Source: Caecitellus pseudoparvulus
Taxonomy: Eukaryota; Bigyra: Bicosoecida
Assembly (NCBI GenBank): GCA_965644315.1
Contig: CBFFRQ010000031.1
Span: 682,001 to 746,000 of the forward strand
Direction of reading: 5' to 3'
Length of the DNA stretch: 64,000 nucleotides
Position 1 is the first letter of the stretch. Each line of letters starts with the position of its first letter. The position numbers and the translations under genes were made by a program. The notes under the pieces were generated by a model that ran no database searches, had not been told where the DNA came from, and was given only the letters and a program-made list of their open reading frames with translations. Shown one piece after another: positions 10,494 to 20,700 of this stretch.

Positions 10494-10984
10494 GGTGCTC
10501 AGGAACTGGCGTTTCACGCTGTGGCAAGTGCACGTGCAAGCGTGTTGCCATGCCGCACAGCCCACGCAGCATCACAAGAAACCCACAGAGTGAACGAAAG
10601 TCCAAGACCTGAACACGCTACCGAGTCCCGCGGGGATGTTCTGTCCCAGGGTGCGGCGGAGGAGTGAGGCAGCACTCCCGCCGCTGCTCCTGGGCAACGC
10701 GCGTTTCCGCGCTGGTGCTAATGCAACAGAGACAGTGTGAGAGTGAAGGAGTAGGGTCCTGACCGAGACAAGGTGTAAGTCAAGCTGCGAATTGTGCGCA
10801 CCCCCACGCTCTGCGGTGCTGGTGAATTGCTCGAACAGCTGGGTCGCTTGAGGGCACGTGAGGGGCGCCCAAGCTCCAACCACACACATTGCGCATGGGC
10901 AGGCGCAGCAGAGCAGGTACAGAAGGGAAAGCAGATTCCTGAGCAGGTAGCCACGGTGCAGCCTAAGCACGGGCTAGGCACAGC
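10494..10984. other. intergenic region between NDUFA13 stop and CDK start
   Basis: This 491-bp stretch lies upstream of the CDK-like gene and downstream of NDUFA13, both on the minus strand. A minus-strand frame across 10572..10970 begins with a hydrophobic, Cys/Leu-rich stretch but shows no recognisable family. I treat it as promoter or leader of the kinase gene; a small extra gene cannot be excluded. Confidence 0.35.
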
Positions 10985-11643
10985 CTAGTTGGGGTTCAGG
11001 TCGGAGAGAGTGCGTGGATCCAGAGGGTTTTGCGACGTGGGGGCCCCCTTGTCTGTGTAGTAAACATTCCGGGCGACGACCCAGTCAGGTTGGTCAGCCA
11101 TCCAAGCACGCTCCCTGTCCAGCTGCTCTTTGTGGCGGCGGGCCCAGCTGCAGAGCGCGAGCGAAGTGCGGGTGGGGCTGGACCCAGGCAGATGGGCAGT
11201 CAGGAAGAACGCACCTGGCCTCCTCCATGGCTTGCAGCACGTAGATGCGCTCAAAGCGCTCATTCACCTTGGCTGCCTGGATGTAGCTGCACAGCAAACC
11301 AGCGCACCCATTCGTGCTAACCGCCAGGGCGCCGGGAGCGCTGGGCTTCCCACACTCACTCATGGGCTTCCTTATCCCCTGCCAATGCGAAGAAACCGTA
11401 GGCAACAACGCCAATTCCACCCGCCAGTAAAGCATAGCCGGGAGGTCCTCGTGCGTAAGGCTTGCCGTGGATCCTGCGGCCGGTAAAGGCACAGCGACGT
11501 GAAAGGCAGCTTGCCTGGGGGCTAATTCCGCCACTGGGCATGTACGCTAAGCAGGCTTACTTTGGCACTCGGAAGCCACCTGCGGGCTTGGTGGGCGCAA
11601 CTGCCTGCACCCACTGCCTGATGCGGGGGGGGTATGCTGCCAT
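10985..11643 (-). CDS. NDUFA13: NADH:ubiquinone oxidoreductase subunit NDUFA13 (GRIM-19)
   Basis: Four small exons, complement(join(10985..11147, 11215..11286, 11360..11473, 11561..11643)), give 143 residues; human NDUFA13 has 144. It is an accessory subunit of mitochondrial complex I, anchored by one transmembrane helix. The N-terminal 'KPAGGFRVPKIHGKPYARGP' matches the family's PPPGGY...R-G region. The helix is 'GYALLAGGIGVVAYGFF', followed by a charged helix 'AAKVNERFERIYVLQAMEEA' and 'DQPDWVVARNVYYTDKG' (human VPDWKVGESVFHT). Introns are 67, 73 and 87 nt, and every junction keeps frame. No single ORF covers it. Like animal GRIM-19, it has no cleavable presequence. Confidence 0.9.
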
Positions 11644-11810
11644 TCCGGGTCAAGCCTCTGACAAGCAAGGCAGCGGGCGCGTGCGTCGGCTGGTGTTGAC
11701 CAATGTCCGTCGTTCGTCCGGCTCGAGACTGTTTCTGCCAGCTGCGAGGCTTCAGCGCGGTGTACTTGGCTGGGGCATGGGAAAAGTGCATGGAGGTAGC
11801 CAGTGCATTG

Positions 11811-14300
11811 TCAAGTCACGCTGGGGGGGGAGGTCGCGGCCAGCCAGGGTGCACCTGTGGTGCCGCTGTGGCGTTCTCCTGCGCTTGCAGTGTCCACCAG
11901 CTGCGCCAAGTGTGCCCACATGTCTGCCTCCCCCACCACCGACGTAAGAAGATCTGCAATGGGTGAAGGCTTGGCGTTGCCCAAGACAACGCCGACCACA
12001 GGGGCCACCCAGCCGCGCCCACGCAAGGATTGAATCATGCGAGTGTCGGTCTCCAAGGCGCCTTCCAACTCCAGCACGAGCACTGTACCGCCAACATGGG
12101 TGTCTGTGTACCGACCTATGTTGCTAAGGAAGCCCTCTGGCGACTCTGGCTCCACCTGCGGCACGTCGTGGCCTGCCCTCCACTGCCTGGCCCAGCGCTC
12201 CCGAACGGCGGCAGTGCGGGACACGAAGAAGACCCGAACTGCAGGTTCATGCTCTGCTTCACTCGTTGCAGTTCTCTCTGATATTGCAGGGGGTACGCCA
12301 CGCCGAGAGGTCGCGTTGATCACGACGGTGTCCTCTCCATCTGCCCTCAACGCCCGCACGCCTGCCTGGGCGACTGTGAACCAGACGCCGTTGGCACTCT
12401 GCAAGGCAGAGGTGGGGTCCATGAGGGCCCCCATTTCTCCAGAGAAAGCAGTTTGCACTACAAGCTGCAGGGTCTGCAAGGGCTGGCTGCTGTGGATAAG
12501 CGAGATGGAGGCAGGGTGGCTGGAACCCAGCAGAGCCTTGGGGGCGCCGGGTGCGTTTTCCCCCGCGACCTGAACCAACATATACGTGCTGGTCGGCGTC
12601 ACATGCCCTGCTGTGCCACGTGACAGGCGGCACCCACAGAGGGAGCATGTGCTTTTCTTCTGCCTGCTCAGCGGGATCGGGCGCGGCTCTAAGCGCACCT
12701 GGATGTCCACTGTGCCCATCGGCTGCACTCGCTGTAGTGCCTGGGACATGCACACCGCAATCGCATTTGCCAGCCTCCCGGTGTCCAAGTCAAGTTGCTT
12801 GGGTACGGCGCGGCTGACTTTTAGCTGAACCCGCACATCCTTGATCAGTCTGTACTGCGTCAGGAGGGAGGACAGGAACAGACGGACGTCTGTCGTGCTG
12901 ACGCTGTGCTCCCCAAGCGCAGAGTGAAAGAGAACTTCGTGCTTGTGCTGAATACCGCTTCGCACTGCGCTTGACAGGGCGTTCATGGAGGTGGTGATGG
13001 CCTGCATGGCAGCTCGAAAGCGCTCGTGGGCGGTGTCCCGGGCTGGCAGGGTGGACTGCATGGTCTCCATTTGAGCAGCAATGGTCGCCAGCGGCTGCTG
13101 CAGCATGGTGAGGGTGTCTTCAAGCACCCGTGCTCCAGAGCGCTTTCTTGACGAGTCTGCGTGGAACCAAAGGCCTGCGACGACGGCGATGGCAGTGCAC
13201 GAGGCTGCGGCCGCAGCAATGAGCAACCCCAAGCCTAGCTTTAGACTCGCCACCCGGCGTGCTTCATGGCGAACCTCTTGGTCAACGTAGGCATTGGATG
13301 CAATCTTTGCATACTCCCTAAGCGTCTGCTGCACCCCCAGTAGACGCTCCAGCCAGTCCTCTGGCAGAGCCAGCTGTTCGTGGTCCCCGCTGACACGCTG
13401 CATCGTGGACACAGCGGCTTGGACGAGTTGTGCCGTGAGCAAGAGCGCAGACTTCTTGCCCTTGGACACCGTGGCTTCTGCAGTGCTCATGACACTTGGT
13501 GCAATGCCAGACGAAGGCGAGACAGACCTGAGCATGGCATCCCACAGCACCAGCGTGTCCGTGACTTGCCGCAGCAAGTACAGCGGGGCTGGGCCAATCG
13601 CTGTCAGGTTATCGGCATAGTGATACAGGAGAAAGTTGGTTGCGGCATCCGTTGCGAGAGACTGAGCCGCAATCGGCATGGCGTACACTGAGTGCTGAAA
13701 GCGCTCGTGCTCGCCAACCTCCATCAGCCCCGCCCACATTGGATCCACAATGCTAGACAGCCAGGCGAGGTGGCAACCAGATGTTGTCAACCTGGGAACA
13801 ACAAAGCCTGGTTCCACATACCACTGTGGCACAGGGGTTGTACAAGCTGCAGCCCCCATCGTCCTCCAAGCATCCGCTGTGCGACACTTGTGTCGGACCA
13901 TGCTCAGAGTCTCTTGCACAGGCTCCAGTTGTCGCAGGATTCCTTTCACGTGTGCGTTCACACCGGTACTCTCCTGCAGGGCAAAGAGCCGCTGTAGGGC
14001 GGCATCGGTTGCTTGCTGCTGCTTCATCACAAGCTGGTACTTCCCTGCGTACAGTGGGCTGTGGGACTGGCACATGGCCATCATCGTGTGGGCCTGAAGC
14101 TCAGCAAAACTCTGCATCATGGCCTCACTGATGGCCGAAGCTCCCAACAACAAGCTGCGCTTTGATTCTAACGCCTGTTCGCGGCTGTGGGCATGCTCCG
14201 ACAGCGCGTGTGAAACGTATGCAAAGACCGCAGCCCAGCCGAGCACCAGCACAATGACTCCTACAAACGCAGCAAGCCTCCAGTTCCTGCCCACTCCCAT
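11811..14300 (-). CDS. two-TM membrane protein resembling a degenerate hybrid sensor histidine kinase
   Basis: One uninterrupted frame of 829 residues. The layout is an N-terminal helix 'LAAFVGVIVLVLGWAAVFAY' (about 9-30), a roughly 320-residue helical ectodomain, and a second helix 'LGLLIAAAAASCTAIAVVAG' (about 355-380). A cytosolic region follows. Its start, 'EDTLTMLQQPLATIAAQ', resembles a histidine-kinase dimerisation helix, but the phospho-acceptor histidine (five residues before the Pro) is a Thr. The stretch 'LDTGRLANAIAVCMSQALQ' resembles the N-box of the ATPase domain, with the key Asn missing. The last 130 residues, from 'AVRVFFVSRTAAVRERW' through 'GTVLVLELEGAL' to 'APVVGVVLGN', look like a receiver fold without a clear phospho-Asp. 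If this is right, it is a sensor pseudokinase of the two-component type. No closer family is recognised. It is divergent from the cullin-RBR gene. Confidence 0.6.
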   Translation of the reverse strand: MGVGRNWRLAAFVGVIVLVLGWAAVFAYVSHALSEHAHSREQALESKRSLLLGASAISEAMMQSFAELQAHTMMAMCQSHSPLYAGKYQLVMKQQQATDAALQRLFALQESTGVNAHVKGILRQLEPVQETLSMVRHKCRTADAWRTMGAAACTTPVPQWYVEPGFVVPRLTTSGCHLAWLSSIVDPMWAGLMEVGEHERFQHSVYAMPIAAQSLATDAATNFLLYHYADNLTAIGPAPLYLLRQVTDTLVLWDAMLRSVSPSSGIAPSVMSTAEATVSKGKKSALLLTAQLVQAAVSTMQRVSGDHEQLALPEDWLERLLGVQQTLREYAKIASNAYVDQEVRHEARRVASLKLGLGLLIAAAAASCTAIAVVAGLWFHADSSRKRSGARVLEDTLTMLQQPLATIAAQMETMQSTLPARDTAHERFRAAMQAITTSMNALSSAVRSGIQHKHEVLFHSALGEHSVSTTDVRLFLSSLLTQYRLIKDVRVQLKVSRAVPKQLDLDTGRLANAIAVCMSQALQRVQPMGTVDIQVRLEPRPIPLSRQKKSTCSLCGCRLSRGTAGHVTPTSTYMLVQVAGENAPGAPKALLGSSHPASISLIHSSQPLQTLQLVVQTAFSGEMGALMDPTSALQSANGVWFTVAQAGVRALRADGEDTVVINATSRRGVPPAISERTATSEAEHEPAVRVFFVSRTAAVRERWARQWRAGHDVPQVEPESPEGFLSNIGRYTDTHVGGTVLVLELEGALETDTRMIQSLRGRGWVAPVVGVVLGNAKPSPIADLLTSVVGEADMWAHLAQLVDTASAGERHSGTTGAPWLAATSPPSVT

Positions 14301-14776
14301 GACCTGTGGCTAATTGGAAGCAGGGAGCAGCTCCCGAAGCCGCCAAGTCGCAGTTTGCCAAGGGCGGCTCACACTGCACAGCGTCAAAGTTTAGCCTTTC
14401 TGCGTTGTGGCGGCGCACTGCCTGTGGTGCTGTGCTGCCCGGCAATCGAGAAGGCGGGCGCAGCACAGCTTCGCCTAGAGGTTGAAGGGCCGGAACTGTG
14501 TTGCGGGAATAGCCGATTCGGGCCTTCTTGATCTGATCTGAGCAGCGAATCGCTCTGCGCACCTGTCTCAGCAGCAGGATAATCGTCCTGCGACAGGCGT
14601 CACAACTGGTGCGCGGCAAACAATTTCCAGGACGGTTCCACTGCGTCTCACGGGCATTATATTGCCAAAGTAGCCCGAGGGCTGCGCGGTTTCGCGCTGG
14701 CTGCGTTGCAACGGGCGCGTCGAGCTGAGCATTGTGCGGAAACTGGACCGGCCGCACCGCCGACCTGCAAAACGGC
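14301..14776. promoter_or_regulatory. divergent promoter region, sensor pseudokinase / cullin-RBR
   Basis: The start codons of two long genes face away across 476 bp. Open frames run a short way in from both sides but lack ATGs or family resemblance. I see no defined motif; it presumably contains both promoters. Confidence 0.45.
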
Positions 14777-17700
14777 ATGGAAGAACTGTCGGGTGTCCTG
14801 TGGAAACACGCAGAGTATTGCGCAGCGCACTCACCATTAACCCTTGCTCACGCCTCATTTCGGTGGGGATGCAGGGCTCAGCCCGGATCCCGGGAAACAC
14901 TTGGCGTGGTGGCCGAGCCTTCCGGCGCCGCAGCCGCAGCCTGCCGCGCAGGGGAGGACGCATGCGGTGCGTCAAGTGCAACCCTCGCTGGGGAGACAGT
15001 GGCATGGGTGCCGCTGGCTGAGGAATGGCGCAGTATCCAAGCTGCTGTGCTGCAGTGGAGTGCATCGCTCATCAGCGCTTCCTCAACATTCACTGAGGTC
15101 GCCGCTATCCGGGCGCTGGACTTTGTGATCAAGACTGTTTCTTCGCGTGCACAAGCATTCCAGGAGCTTGGAATGGAATGCCAGGATGCTTTAAGAGAAG
15201 CCCTGAGTGTACTTGTCCGCAATGCGTGCGCTGAGCCTGGAGAGGCGGCCTTCGCCTCCGAGTTCGCAACACGGCACCAGCGGCCCATGCGATTCGGAGG
15301 GAGCGCGCCGAAAGCAGCGGCCAGCGAAGGCGGAGATGCCGACCACCCTTGGTCCAGCAGCATGTATGAGCCAGAGTGGCTGGCCCTGGAGCTCGTGGGG
15401 CCGAGCTGCATCGCTATGGGAGAGGTCCACACGCTGCTCGCCAGCGCTGTCGACACAGAGCAGGCGCTAGATGGCAGGGGGTCTGCCCATCAAGCCGCCC
15501 GCCTGCACATCATCTCACGCCTCTCAGCCTTGGACGCATCCCTGCTTGAGCTGACCCTGCATCTCCTGCGATCCGCGGCGGCCCAGGGGGAGGCTGTGCC
15601 GCAAGGGCTGCACCAACAGTTGCTTGCCCGCCTCATCGCTCGCTTTTCCAGCAGCATGTGTGCGAATATGGCAGATCCCACATCCCTGAAAGTTCTGGAT
15701 GCTCAGTCCATCTCGCCCACCATGCTTCGAGCCGCTGCAATCTTGACGCTTGGGCCGGGCGAGCAAGAGCAACCTCTCATCTTGCTTGAGCGTACGCTTC
15801 GTGTCCTGCAGCTTGAGCAGCGCTTTGAAGGTGACCTCGCCCAAGAAGAGCTGGAAGACCATGAACTAGATCTGCAAGTGCATCGCCTTTTGTTGCTGCA
15901 GGTGGCTTTGAGCGTTTGGACCCGCAACGCAGATGCGGCGGGCAACTTGGCTGCAAATACCGTCTGCGCTCAACGCCTCTCGAAGATTGGGGCTGAAATG
16001 CCCTCGCCGGAAGATCCCCCAGGCGTGCTATCGAAAGCAAGAAAACGCCTGTGTCCGGGATCGTTGTTCACATTGAGCGGAACGGAGCAAGGGCCGAGGT
16101 TTGCAGTCGGTGATGAGGTCAGTTCTCTGTGGAGCGGAGGAGGCAATTCGTCAATCTTCCCCGGGAGGGTGTCCGCAGTGAAGAAAGAGGAAGATGGCTT
16201 CCATTTTGACATTGCATACGATGATGGGGATCGAGACGTTGGCCAGGTGGCTACAAATGTCTTTCCAAGAGGAGCATTCGACCGAACGTGGGCTTCCTTG
16301 CCTTACCTGCATGGCCTGGTCCTTGAAGAGGCGCCTGGGCACCCGGTCGATGATGTTGCCCAGCGGCTATTCCGAGTTGCGCTGTTGGGACCGCCTAAAG
16401 TCGTCGGCGAGCGTTCACAGCTGCTTGTGGGCTTCATCCGTGAGGCAGCCCTTGAACCTGCCTCTATGTCAACACCCTTTCCAGACTGGCTGCCATCTTA
16501 CCTAGTGCGCACTCCCGCAGGCTCTCTCGGATTCATCAAAGGTCGGTCCTTGCCGCAACAAGGGGCTGCGCCGCCTGGGGCTGTTCTGGTCGTTCATGCG
16601 CTGGCTGGGGGAGGGCAAGGGGGCTCTAGCTTTGAAGAGTCCACTGATGCAGCAGCTCTGCAGTCAATCACTTCTATGTCTGGCGCATTGACGGCGGCCG
16701 TGCAAGGTCCGCAAAGCGCCACGAAGAGTCTTCACCGCACCCAAGCCATGGCTGACATGGCAACCGTGCTGTGGGAGTCTCTCAAGTTGGACGCCAGTGT
16801 GACTCTGAAGGAGCTCTGTGCAAGTACCACTGGCTCAGTTCATGAAAGCGTGCCTCATGCCGCAGCATTTGTCGTGTTCACAACTGTGCTCAGGGCTCTC
16901 GCAGCCACAGTTGCGGCCACTGCGTTTGCGAATCTGCCCGGTCGGGCGCACAAGGCTTGTGAGTTCCTGAACACTGCCATGCAGATTGGCATCAAGCAAG
17001 GGAAAGTGTGCCCGACTGCACGTCCCGACGTGGATGCAGCTGTGGCAACTCTGGCTGCCAGTGAATGCCATGCTCTGAACTGCGTGCGCAGCTTCGTACA
17101 GTTCCTTCGCCCCTGCACGAGTCAAAGCCCTGCCGCGTGCCTTGCTCATGGTTTTCTTGCCAGCCAGGGCTGGATCCACTTTGGGAACTGGCTTCGAGCT
17201 GCTGGTCATAGCGCAGGGGGATCGGTAGTGGGCGCTTTGGACAGTATCCTTCAACAAAGCGCTCAGCCACGTCACTCCATGGAAGCGCTTTCGAGTGTGT
17301 ACGACTTGCTCTCAGCCTCCTTTAGGGCAGCTGGTCGCTTCCTCCCTGACTCAGCTCTCCTAGTGCATGGTTTCGCACAGTCTGTGCAAGTTGTTCTCGT
17401 CAGGCGCCTGAAACGTTTGCTCCCTGACTTCCTCCCAGAGTTGTCAAACTGCATGACAAAGCTGCTGACTCAAGATGGCCGTCTTGCAGATGAACAAGCA
17501 AGCATGCAAGTTTTAAAGGCGGTCAGGCTTTTGGTTGAAGTGCTCACACTCCGTATTGGTGTGCCTCAAGGAATTGGCTCCGCTCTCCCGCTCTTGGCTC
17601 TTGCCGCCCAGTCGGGTATTTGTGTCGGGGCTCTCATGGGCCAAGCCAATGATTCGCTGGATGCCTGCATCCCCGAGCAGCTTACACACCTTCCTGCTGA

Positions 17701-20700
17701 TGAGATGAAGTCGGCGCTGCGCCACATTGCACTCACTCTGCCGGACCTTTGTGAAACTACCCACCTGGAGCCCTTGCTTGAAGCTGTTCGAAGTGCGCCT
17801 CTGGTTCACCATGCGCACAAGGGCTCGGCGAGTGCACGCTGCACTCTCCTTGCGAACCCCCTAATGCCGACTGCTGCCTTGATCTGGCACGACCCGGGCA
17901 CGCTGCTGCTGTGCGCAGCATGGGGACAAGCCCTCCAGCGCACGATTCGGCGCCAGCTCTTGAGTGCCCTGTCTGCAAGCCTGACAAGCGTGCCAGACGC
18001 AATCCGCATTGCAGCTGCGTGCTCCACATTGCTACACACAGCCCTGCATCAGGTCCCAACCCTCGCTTTCCCCAATGCTCCGGTTTGCAGGAGCCATGCA
18101 ACTCCGCTGGCACTTGCTGTGCTGCGGCAGACAACTGCCAGTCAGCAGGCCACAGCAGCTACGAAGATTTGCCGAGTGCTCGCGCTCCTCTCGCATCCCG
18201 ACGCTCAAGACTGCGTTGGGCCTGCTCATCGCTTGCTGCATGGTGCGAAGGCTAGGGTGAGCCCTGTAGAGGTGCTCAGGGTGTCCATTGCGAGCATGGC
18301 AGATCTTACAGCCGCTTTGGGCTGCGCAGAGCTGGTTGAGGCTTCCTTAACTCCCACCATTGGCTGCCGCCTTCTTCGCAAGGAGTGCTCCCCAGAAGCT
18401 GTCGCCGCCTGGGTGGCATCGTGGGACCTGAAGCCACCAACCCGTCAGGTAGATCCCGCAAGCTCTGTTGCACGGCCAGTTTTGCACGCATGGCATGCAG
18501 GTACAGCCGCAGGCTTACATAGCAGCTGCATCTCGGACTTGGAAAGCAAGCATTTTCTTGCAAAGCCTTACATGCCAAGCCAAGAAAACAGAGTCGAGCG
18601 ACTGTGCCTGAAGCTTGGCGAAGAGCAACAGCCCGCCCACTTTAACCTGGGCGTGCTGCCAAGATCAGCAGACTTGCAAGCCACGCGTCGAGAATCATGG
18701 ACGTCGCTCCGCAAAATGATTCGCAGCTTTCAGTGCGACTGGCAAAGCTCTTGGTCGACTTCCACTTCCAGCCAAGCCGAAGGATCCCCCTTTAGCATGA
18801 ACCCCATCCCTGCGCTGGGCAGAGAGAGTGCTGCTACAGCCACGTCCGCCTTCATCGGGCCAGCCTCAGTGTGGCGCTCAGTGTCATCCGCTGGTCCGAT
18901 GCAGCTTTCTCTACCACCTGCGCTGAGAAAAGGGCTGCTTGCCGCTGAGGCTGCCTACAGCACTCTTTGGCCCAACAGACAGGTCGTTTGGGATCTGCCT
19001 TCCAGTGAAGCGCACATCGAGGCATGGCTTCCTTTGTGGAAGGGCGTTGTCGTCCTGGATGGCATTTCCGCCAGCATTCTGCTGCTCTTCCAGACGACCT
19101 CCTGCAGCATGACTGCCCCCAGGCTTTCTGTGCGGCAAATAGCAGCGCGCTTGGGCATTCCATTGCCCCTGCACAGGCAAGCTGCGACAGCTTTGTTGAA
19201 GTTGGTCAGCCCAGGCCAGGCAATTCTCACATGCAGCCTCGTGCCTGGCGGGAACGCATACACAGGGACCCCCACATTTCCTCCAGACTGTGTCTTCGAG
19301 TTGAACCACAAATTCTTCGTTCCGGAGGAGGTGGTTGAGCTGCGCAGGAGGTATACAGGCCGCGACCCTGCCGTTGACGAAGGGCAGGTCCGGGCCTGGC
19401 GACGTTCCTTGACGAAAGCAGTCATCACTCGACACCTGAAGTCAGTGAAGGATGTCTCCTTCAAGAACTTGCATGGCGCCATTTCGGAGGCGCTGCAACA
19501 CCTCTTTCCCGTGTCACCGGCAGAGACCCGAGACTGTATCATGGAGTTGCAGGCCTGTGGCATGCTGTTTTCGTCATGCGATGCAGACGCACCTTCCCCG
19601 GATGTACCGCCGAGCTTGATGACCTGCTTCACGGAAATGAAGCTGGCATACTGCCCAGACCCTCTCCTGGTGCAGGCACAAGCAACTACGGACCCAGCAT
19701 GGAGCCGCTCCGCGCCGGCGCCTGCCCCCCCTCCTCCAGAAATCGAAGCTCTCCCGGAACCTCCTCAGCAACCGCCGCTTGTAAAGTCAGATCGATCAAC
19801 CATTGCTGACCAGTCGTTGCTCATTCCTTCAGCCATGCACGGCCTTGAGCTGTCACTGCTGCCGCCAGACTTTGGACCATGGACCTCGGCCCTCAGAGTG
19901 ATGGAGAAACGGAACCCTGCGAGCACCACCGGCTTGCGCTGGATGATGAAGCAAGCTGCCATTCTTTCAAACACTTGCGGGATCTTGTTCGAAGAAGGCA
20001 TGCTGATGCTTGCTGCCGAGGGTGGCTGCGTTGACGTTGCTGTGGAGCGCTTCCTGGCCTGCCCACTTGAGCAGGCTCTGCGATGTGGCTTGCCTCCAGG
20101 CAGGTTACGAAGGCACACACTGAACTGTGTAGCAAAAGGAATGCCGCCTCTTTGCGCTGCTATCGGCGGCTTCCCATCTCGAGATTCTGCACGTGCCGTG
20201 CCCTGTGAAGAGTTGGCACAAGTGCTGGCTGACTTTCGTCAGCTTCCTCGAGGTGCTGCGTCTGGACAGGTGGCCGTCAGCGGAGCGATTCCGCTGTCCC
20301 TCAATGCTCTGGATTGCTGCCATTCGGGAGTTTGGAGCGCGGAGGCGTCCCTTGAAGAGGCTCTCTCAGCAGACCGCTGCGCCGCGCGCTCCGCACTGGA
20401 AGGCATCGACTGCCCCGTGTGCTTGGATGAAGTCCCAAGGTCAGAGTTGTGGCAACCCTGGTGTGCACATGTGGCATGTATGAATTGCTGGCACGAGCAC
20501 GTTTCCGCTGAGCTTGCTCGTGGGTCACCTTGGCTGACTTGCATGATGTCTGGATGTCGGGCATGCGTGTCCCTGGGCGACCTGGCTCAGATCCTGGACA
20601 AATCTGGGGGCTCAGCTGGGGGTGCTCCTGCGCACGAACATACGATTGCGGCTTATGCTACACGGTTTCTCAAGCTGGCACTATCAGCAAAGGGGCTGCC

